Assembly (NCBI GenBank): GCA_903970315.1
Contig: CAJCIJ010000325.1
Location: 1 to 6,163 of the forward strand
Length of the DNA: 6,163 nt
Origin: Actinomycetota bacterium
Lineage (GTDB): Bacteria; Actinomycetota; Thermoleophilia; Solirubrobacterales; Solirubrobacteraceae
Reading direction: 5' to 3'
The notes below the pieces were generated by a model. It did not search any database. It was not told the DNA's origin and was given only the letters and a program-made list of their open reading frames with translations. Made by a program: the position numbers and the translations under genes. Each line of letters opens with the position of its first letter. The first letter of the stretch is position 1. Shown one piece after another: positions 1 to 4,502 of the stretch.

Positions 1-1068
1 GCCCTCGCGGAGCACGGCGCCGACGCGCTGGACCTGCTCGAGCAGGCCGTCGCGCTCGATGATGCGCAGGGTGGCAAGCCCGGCGGCCATCGAGAGACGG
101 TTTCGCCCGAACGTGGACTGGTGGACATAGCTTCGCTCAAGCGTTCCCACAGCATCCTGAAAGATCGCTCTGCGGGTGGTCATGGCGGCGACTGGCATGT
201 AGCCTCCGGAGAGCGCCTTGCCGACGAGCACGAAGTCGGGCTCCAGGTTGGAGTGCTCCAGGGCAAACCACTTCCCGGTCCGCCCCAGGCCGGTCTGGAT
301 CTCGTCGACGACGAAGAGGGTCCCGTAGCGGCGGCACAGCTCCTGGGCGCCCTGCAGGTAGCCCTCCGGGGGCAGCGTGACCATGCGGCCCTGAATGGGC
401 TCGACTATGAACGCGGCGACGTCTCGGGCCGCAAGCTGGGCCTCCAGTGCGCCCAGGTCGCCGAAGGGAACACGCTCGCATCCGGGCAGCAGCGGGCCAA
501 AACCGTCCTTGAAGAACTCGTCGCCGACCAGCGAAAGCGGCCCCAGCGTGACGCCGTGAAAGCTGCTCTCACAGGAGATAAGGCGCGGCCGGCCGGTTGC
601 GGCGCGCGAGAACTTCATGGCAGCGTCCACGGCCTCGGCGCCGGCGCTTGTGAAGAACACGGCATCGATGCCGTCCGGCAGCCGCGCGCACAGAGCCTCG
701 GCGAGCATCCCGGCAAGCGGTGAGTAGTTGATCTGCACACCGTCGGGCAGGTCGGCGACGAGGGTCGCCTCCAGCACCGAGCGGACGTCGGGGTGGTTGT
801 GACCCAGGCTCGCGAACCCCTCGCCGGTGTGGAAGTCCAGGTAGGCGCGGCCGTCGCAGTCATACAGATGCGAGCCGCGAGCGGCTACGAACTGCTTGTC
901 AAACCCCAGGATGCCCAGCACGTCGACCAGGCAGGAGTCCAGGTGGCGGCTCGCCAGGTCCAGGGTCTCGGGGCTGCGCGCAACTGCGTCGTCAACGACG
1001 CCCAGGCAGTCGCGCGGAGGGGCGGCTGCCGGGGGGTCTGGCAGATGGGTTTCGGTTTCCGTGGACAC
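1..1068 (-). CDS. Class-III PLP-dependent aminotransferase, 3' end cut by window edge
   Basis: Fold-type I, class-III (ornithine/putrescine/acetylornithine-like) aminotransferase, probably cytosolic, moving an amino group from an amine or omega-amino acid to a 2-oxo acid. The minus frame is open to the left edge, giving 356 residues from GTG at 1068; families of this type run about 420-460, so some 60-100 C-terminal residues are missing. Seen, numbered from that GTG: an N-terminal LYDCDGRAYLDF segment then GHNHPDV; phosphate-cup SAGAEAV; SSFHG with the ring-stacking aromatic; VVDEIQTGLGRTG with pyridine-binding Asp255; catalytic Schiff-base Lys284 (codon 217-219) in GKALSGGYMP; and HQSTFGRN with phosphate-binding Thr319. 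No in-frame ATG precedes the conserved region. GTG 1068 lacks a clear Shine-Dalgarno; GTG 1143 (25 residues longer, weak AGGGCGG upstream) is the alternative. The family call is secure from these motifs; the substrate is unknown. It is transcribed divergently from the MFS exporter. Confidence 0.93.
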   Translation of the reverse strand, partial: MSTETETHLPDPPAAAPPRDCLGVVDDAVARSPETLDLASRHLDSCLVDVLGILGFDKQFVAARGSHLYDCDGRAYLDFHTGEGFASLGHNHPDVRSVLEATLVADLPDGVQINYSPLAGMLAEALCARLPDGIDAVFFTSAGAEAVDAAMKFSRAATGRPRLISCESSFHGVTLGPLSLVGDEFFKDGFGPLLPGCERVPFGDLGALEAQLAARDVAAFIVEPIQGRMVTLPPEGYLQGAQELCRRYGTLFVVDEIQTGLGRTGKWFALEHSNLEPDFVLVGKALSGGYMPVAAMTTRRAIFQDAVGTLERSYVHQSTFGRNRLSMAAGLATLRIIERDGLLEQVQRVGAVLREG

Positions 1069-1256
1069 TGGCGCGAGAAGCAGGTGTGCGGCGAGCGCTG
1101 GAGTTGCGAGCGTAGTTGACGCGCCCAGCCGCCGCGTCGCCACATCCGCCCTACAGTGAGCGTCAATGCCGACGCATGGGCCGCGAATAACGCATCGGGG
1201 GCCAACGACGCATGGCGGCCCAACAGCACATGAGGCGCGAACCGACGGCGGACTGA
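1069..1256. promoter_or_regulatory. Divergent intergenic region between aminotransferase and MFS exporter
   Basis: This gap must carry both promoters, because the two genes point away from each other. It holds the 18-bp tandem repeat listed separately. A TTGACG at 1116-1121 and a TACAGT at 1152-1157 on the plus strand resemble -35 and -10 boxes but are about 30 bp apart, so they do not make one promoter. If the aminotransferase starts at GTG 1143 the true gap is 1144-1256. No riboswitch or RNA gene was recognised. The assignment is positional; no promoter can be fixed by eye. Confidence 0.5.
1171..1242. repeat. Degenerate 18-bp tandem repeat, four copies, upstream of MFS gene
   Basis: Copies start at 1171, 1189, 1207 and 1225, exactly 18 bp apart. 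The first three share a (G/A)ACGCAT(G/C)G core and end in AA(T/C); copies two and three match at 14 of 18 positions, one and three at 13. The fourth is more diverged (10 of 18 to copy three, 12 of 18 to copy one). The array ends 14 bp before the exporter ATG, so it would lie in the promoter or 5' leader. It may be an array of regulator sites or a small slippage expansion; the 18-bp period equals six codons and leaves frames open on both strands. Confidence 0.65.
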
Positions 1257-2699
1257 ATGCCACGCCCTGAGCCCAACCGCTGGGCGGTACTGGCGCTGCT
1301 GGGAATCGCCCAGCTGATGGTGGTCCTGGATGCCACCGTCGTGAACATTGCGCTGCCGTCGGCGCAGCGGGCGCTGCACTTCTCCACGGACAATCGCCAG
1401 TGGGTGGTTACGGCCTATGCACTTGCGTTTGGCGGACTGCTCTTGCTGGGGGGCAAGCTGGGCGACCTGTTCGGCCGCAAATGGACTTTCATTGCGGGCC
1501 TGATTGGCTTCTCGGGCGCTTCTGCGGTGGGCGGCCTGGCGCAGTCCTTCGGGATGCTCGTGGGTGCGCGCGCGCTTCAGGGCGTCTTTGGAGCGCTGCT
1601 TGCGCCGTCGGCACTGTCGCTGCTGACCGTGACATTCGCCGACTCGCCGGATCGGGCCAAGGCCTTCGGGATCTTCGGCGCCATCGCCGGCGGCGGGGCG
1701 TCGGTGGGGCTGCTGCTGGGCGGGCTGCTCACGCAGGTGCTCTCTTGGCGCTGGTGTCTGTACGTCAACGTCGTGATCGCGGTGCCCACGGCGATCATGT
1801 CGCTGCGCGTCCTGATCAACGTGAGCGATCCCGACCGCCCCAGGATCGATGTGCCGGGGGTGCTTGCGGGATCGGGGGGCCTGTTCGCGGTCGTGTACGG
1901 CTTCTCGAGCGCCGAGACGAGCTCGTGGTCAGACCCGGCGACCGTGATTGCGCTGGCACTGGCCGTGGTGCTACTGGTGGCCTTCGTGGTGATCGAGTCA
2001 CGCGCCTCGCATCCGCTCCTGCCTCTTCGCATCGTCAGAGACCGGGCGCGCGGTGGGGCGTACGCGTCGATTGGGCTCGCCGGCTCGGGCCTGTTTGGCG
2101 TGTTTCTGTTTCTCACGTACTACATGCAGCAGAGCCTGGGGTTCTCGCCGCTGAAGACCGGCCTGGCGTTCTTGCCCATGACGATTGCAATCGTGATCAC
2201 CTCGACCACGGTGCAGACGCAGCTGCTGCACCGCTTTGGCGCCCGGCGCCTGATCTCCGGTGGCATGGCGCTGGGCGTGATCGCCCTGGTCAGCTTCACG
2301 CGCCTGTCGCCAGGTGGCGGCTATGCCGCCGACGTGCTTCCGGGCCTGCTCATCGTGGGGTTTGGCATGGGGTGCGTCTTTGCGCCGGCCTTCAGCACGG
2401 GGACCTTGGGCGTGGAAAGTCACGACGCGGGCGTGGCGTCGGCGACAGTGAACACAGCCCAGCAGGTGGGGGGCTCGGTTGGCACGGCGCTGTTGAGCAC
2501 CATCTTCGCCAGCGCTGTCACCGCCTATGCGACCACCCATGCCAAAGGCTCGGGACTGGCCAACGCGGCTGCAATCCACGGGTACACGACTGCGTTCTGG
2601 TGGGCTGCGGGGATCTTTGGACTGGGTCTGCTCGTGGCGATAACCGTTCTGCCGGCGCGGATCGCGCCGCCTGTGACGGCCCCGGTGCCCGCAGCCTGA
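1257..2699 (+). CDS. MFS exporter, DHA2 (14-TM) drug:H+ antiporter family
   Basis: Integral membrane proton-coupled exporter of 480 residues, the usual size of the EmrB/QacA-type DHA2 subfamily, which expels hydrophobic or cationic drugs, dyes or metabolites. Seen: TM1 with the DHA2 motif LDATVVNIALP (residues 24-34); loop 2-3 motif A GGKLGDLFGRKWTF (65-78); TM4 motif B ARALQGVFGALLAPSAL (104-120); and the antiporter motif C region in TM5, GAIAGGGASVGLLLGGLL (141-158), followed by SWRW. Further hydrophobic segments continue to about residue 466, consistent with 14 helices, then a short Pro/Ala tail. Start ATG 1257 directly follows an in-frame TGA (1254-1256), which rules out a longer start; only a weak GGCGGA precedes it. 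It is divergent from the aminotransferase and convergent with the helicase, so probably a single-gene transcript. No regulator gene is visible in the window. Family and direction (export) are secure; substrate is not readable. Confidence 0.95.
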   Translation: MPRPEPNRWAVLALLGIAQLMVVLDATVVNIALPSAQRALHFSTDNRQWVVTAYALAFGGLLLLGGKLGDLFGRKWTFIAGLIGFSGASAVGGLAQSFGMLVGARALQGVFGALLAPSALSLLTVTFADSPDRAKAFGIFGAIAGGGASVGLLLGGLLTQVLSWRWCLYVNVVIAVPTAIMSLRVLINVSDPDRPRIDVPGVLAGSGGLFAVVYGFSSAETSSWSDPATVIALALAVVLLVAFVVIESRASHPLLPLRIVRDRARGGAYASIGLAGSGLFGVFLFLTYYMQQSLGFSPLKTGLAFLPMTIAIVITSTTVQTQLLHRFGARRLISGGMALGVIALVSFTRLSPGGGYAADVLPGLLIVGFGMGCVFAPAFSTGTLGVESHDAGVASATVNTAQQVGGSVGTALLSTIFASAVTAYATTHAKGSGLANAAAIHGYTTAFWWAAGIFGLGLLVAITVLPARIAPPVTAPVPAA

Positions 2700-2747
2700 A
2701 CTGGCGCCGGCAGCCTGAGCCGGCGCGCGCAGCCTGAGCCGCCCTGC
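2691..2747. repeat. 19-bp tandem repeat, three copies, spanning the MFS stop codon
   Basis: GCAGCCTGA occurs at 2691, 2710 and 2729, exactly 19 bp apart, and similarity continues through each unit (copies one and two agree at 15 of 19 positions, two and three at 16 of 19). The first copy contains the last two Ala codons and TGA stop of the exporter. Because the period is not a multiple of three, the duplicated TGAs fall in all three frames. It looks like a slippage duplication of the gene end, but could also act in the 3' end of the transcript. Confidence 0.75.
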
Positions 2748-2749
2748 GA

Positions 2750-2782
2750 CTGCGGCTCGGCCGCGCGACTACCGAGCCGCGG
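2750..2782. terminator. Candidate bidirectional hairpin terminator between convergent genes
   Basis: An inverted repeat GCGGCTCGG (2752-2760) and CCGAGCCGC (2772-2780) pairs perfectly over 9 bp around an 11-nt loop; a G-T wobble and a C-G pair extend it to 2750/2782. The helicase stop codon TAG (2769-2771) lies in the loop and its last codons lie in the right arm. No T-tract follows on either side, so it is a GC-rich hairpin of the U-less type often seen in high-GC bacteria, not a classical intrinsic terminator. Its position between two converging genes supports a shared terminator. Confidence 0.55.
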
Positions 2783-4445
2783 CGCGGCGGCTGGCCCGGG
2801 TCAGCTCGGCCAGCAGCGTCTGGATGGACCGCTGGAGCTGCTCGATGGAGGCCGACTCGACCCGGTTGACGCCCACGGCGCGGTTGACCCACGCGTTGAT
2901 CTCGCGGTGGCTGCGACCGTCGCGGCGGTGTAGTTCACCCACCAGGCGGCTGCGCTTCTCGCGCAGGTCTGCGCGGCGCTGGAAAGCTGCGACGGGCGCC
3001 GGCTGAAGGGCGGGCGCCGGGTGCACGCCGGATGCGGGCTGCACGTCGGGCGACGGGTGCTGCCCGGGTATCGGGCGGTTGTCGAGGGGCGCTGTGGGCG
3101 TCGACGGTGGGCCTTCAACAGGCGGCCCAAACAGGGTCATCTGGGCGGCGAACTCGGCGCTGAGCGGGACAAAGTCGGCCATCGGGGACGGCTCGGTGGC
3201 TCGTCGCTGGAGCTCCTGGCGGTCCTCGCCGGGCTCGCCGGCGCCTGGCTCGTCGCGCCGCAGGGCGTGGCGCAGCTCGGTTTCGACCTCGGAGGCATGT
3301 GCGCGCAGGGTCTGGTCGGCAGGTAGGTAGACCCAGCTTGGCTCGGCTTGGCGGCCGGGGATGGTGCGCACGAACCGGCCCACGATCTGGCGGAAGATGA
3401 GCGGGGTCTTGGCGGCGCTTGCATAGACGCCCACCCGCAGCCGGGGGATGTCAACTCCCTCGGACACCATGTTCACCGCCACGATCCACGGCTCGCGCGA
3501 GGAGCGAAACCGGGTGAGCTTGCGCGCGGCGTTGGCCTCGGTGTGAAGCACCACCACGGGCGCGTGCCCTGTCACCTCGCCCAGCAGCTTGGCGATCCGG
3601 CGTGCGTGGCTTGCATCGGCGGCGACCGCCAGGCCGCCGGCGTCGCGGTGGCCGCCGGCGCGCAGCGCCAGCAGCTTGGCGTGCGCCTCTTTGAGGATGC
3701 GCGGCAGACCGTCGGGAAGCTCGGTGGAGATGGCGGTGCGGTACCGGCGGCCGGCCTCGCGGGCGCTCAGGATGGTCTCAAATGACGACTCGATGACGTC
3801 CTCGCCGCTGCGCCACGACAGGGTGCCGTCGAAGGTGACGAAGGCGACGGGGCGGCAGATGCCGTCGGCAACGGCCTGGGCGTAGGTGTAGGAGACGTCC
3901 GGGACCACCAGGCCGTCGTCGTCGTAGCGCACCCCCGGGATGGGCGTGGCATCGGAGCGGAAGGGGGTGCCCGACAGCAGCAGCCACCTCGGCGCCGCCG
4001 AGAAGGCACGCGCAAAGCTGGTCCCCCAGGCAAGGTCCTCGCCGAGATGGTGGGCCTCGTCGACGACCACCAGCGTGTCCGGTGTGACCCCGGCTTGCCA
4101 GGTACCGGGATCGCTGGCCACGCGGGCGTAGGTGACAGCGACGCCGTGGAAGTCCCCTGGCGGGTTTGGGTCGGCGGCGTCGGGCGCCAGCTGCACGCCC
4201 AACGTGGCGGCGGTGGTCGCCCACTGGCGAGTCAGTGGGGTGGTGGGGCAGAGCACCACCACACGCCGCACCGAGCCGCTGACGAGCATCCGGTGCGCAA
4301 GCTCCAGGGCGGGGCGCGTCTTGCCGGCCCCGGGCGCTGCGGAGATCAGGAAGGGCCCCTGGCGCCATGCGCTGAGGCGGTCCAGCGCGTGGACCTGCCA
4401 GGAGCGCAGGGGGGTCGGTGAGAGGCCAGCCAAAGAGCCCGGCAT
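2769..4445 (-). CDS. SF2 DEAH-box helicase (ResIII/DEAD family) with extra C-terminal region
   Basis: ATP-dependent DNA or RNA helicase/translocase of 558 residues. Seen: a Q-like segment LRSWQVHALDRL (13-24); Walker A APGAGKT (37-43); motif Ia-like VVVLCPTTPLTRQW (62-75); Walker B VVVDEAHH (126-133); motif III SGTPFR (158-163); a second RecA domain with motif V VNMVSEGVDIP (324-334) and motif VI QIVGRFVR (353-360) with the arginine finger. After about 440 comes a Pro/His/Gln-rich linker with a 12-residue repeat (HPSPDVQ..., HPAPALQ..., from 463 and 475), then a charged helical region (about 488-558) I cannot name. Start ATG 4445 sits just before the conserved fold; the frame stays open upstream to 4805, but that part is antisense to ABC-F and lacks helicase character. 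A GGAG lies only one base before the ATG, unusually close. It converges with the exporter and diverges from the ABC-F gene. Helicase class is secure; cellular role (repair, restriction or defence, RNA) is open. Confidence 0.92.
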   Translation of the reverse strand: MPGSLAGLSPTPLRSWQVHALDRLSAWRQGPFLISAAPGAGKTRPALELAHRMLVSGSVRRVVVLCPTTPLTRQWATTAATLGVQLAPDAADPNPPGDFHGVAVTYARVASDPGTWQAGVTPDTLVVVDEAHHLGEDLAWGTSFARAFSAAPRWLLLSGTPFRSDATPIPGVRYDDDGLVVPDVSYTYAQAVADGICRPVAFVTFDGTLSWRSGEDVIESSFETILSAREAGRRYRTAISTELPDGLPRILKEAHAKLLALRAGGHRDAGGLAVAADASHARRIAKLLGEVTGHAPVVVLHTEANAARKLTRFRSSREPWIVAVNMVSEGVDIPRLRVGVYASAAKTPLIFRQIVGRFVRTIPGRQAEPSWVYLPADQTLRAHASEVETELRHALRRDEPGAGEPGEDRQELQRRATEPSPMADFVPLSAEFAAQMTLFGPPVEGPPSTPTAPLDNRPIPGQHPSPDVQPASGVHPAPALQPAPVAAFQRRADLREKRSRLVGELHRRDGRSHREINAWVNRAVGVNRVESASIEQLQRSIQTLLAELTRASRRAAAR

Positions 4446-4457
4446 GCTCCAGCATGC
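4442..4457. promoter_or_regulatory. Perfect GCATGC-N4-GCATGC dyad over the helicase start codon
   Basis: GCATGC at 4442-4447 and again at 4452-4457 are separated by TCCA. As RNA on the minus strand this folds into a 6-bp stem with loop UGGA; the helicase AUG (4445-4443) is in the stem and part of its purine-rich ribosome-binding stretch is in the loop. As DNA it is a 16-bp symmetric site at the divergent gap. It could be an operator or a translation-control hairpin; chance cannot be excluded for 6-bp arms. Confidence 0.45.
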
Positions 4458-4502
4458 GACGGACGGACTGCGCGCCCAGGCGCGCGCGGTGGATTCGCCA
4501 GG
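4446..4502. promoter_or_regulatory. 57-bp divergent gap between helicase and ABC-F genes
   Basis: Both genes start outward from this gap, so two promoters and two leaders must fit here or reach into the opposite coding regions. It contains half of the GCATGC dyad and a GCGCGC-CCAG-GCGCGC inverted repeat (4470-4485) immediately before the ABC-F ribosome-binding site. No clear -10/-35 pair can be read in either direction, as is common in GC-rich genomes. Confidence 0.45.
4488..4493 (+). promoter_or_regulatory. Ribosome-binding site of the ABC-F gene
   Basis: GGTGGA lies 9 nt before ATG 4503, a good Shine-Dalgarno spacing. An in-frame second ATG (4512) has only a GGGG directly against it, so this site favours ATG 4503 as the start. 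Confidence 0.5.

Noticed and set aside
121..723. Plus-strand 200-codon open frame
   Set aside because: It is antisense to the aminotransferase, whose minus-strand frame contains the PLP lysine, Asp and phosphate-binding motifs.
1116..1157. TTGACG (1116-1121) with TACAGT (1152-1157) as a plus-strand sigma-70 promoter
   Set aside because: The boxes are about 30 bp apart, not 16-19, so they cannot be one promoter; each box alone is too weak to call.
1171..1242. The 18-bp repeats as a CRISPR array
   Set aside because: The units are head-to-tail without spacers, too short, and no cas gene is present.
1998..2579. Minus-strand 193-codon open frame
   Set aside because: It is antisense to the exporter's C-terminal helices and is His/Arg/Gln-rich with no domain signal.
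1400..2737. Plus-strand 445-codon open frame inside the exporter
   Set aside because: It is the shifted frame of the exporter; its product is Arg/Gly-rich without membrane segments, while the main frame has all DHA2 motifs.
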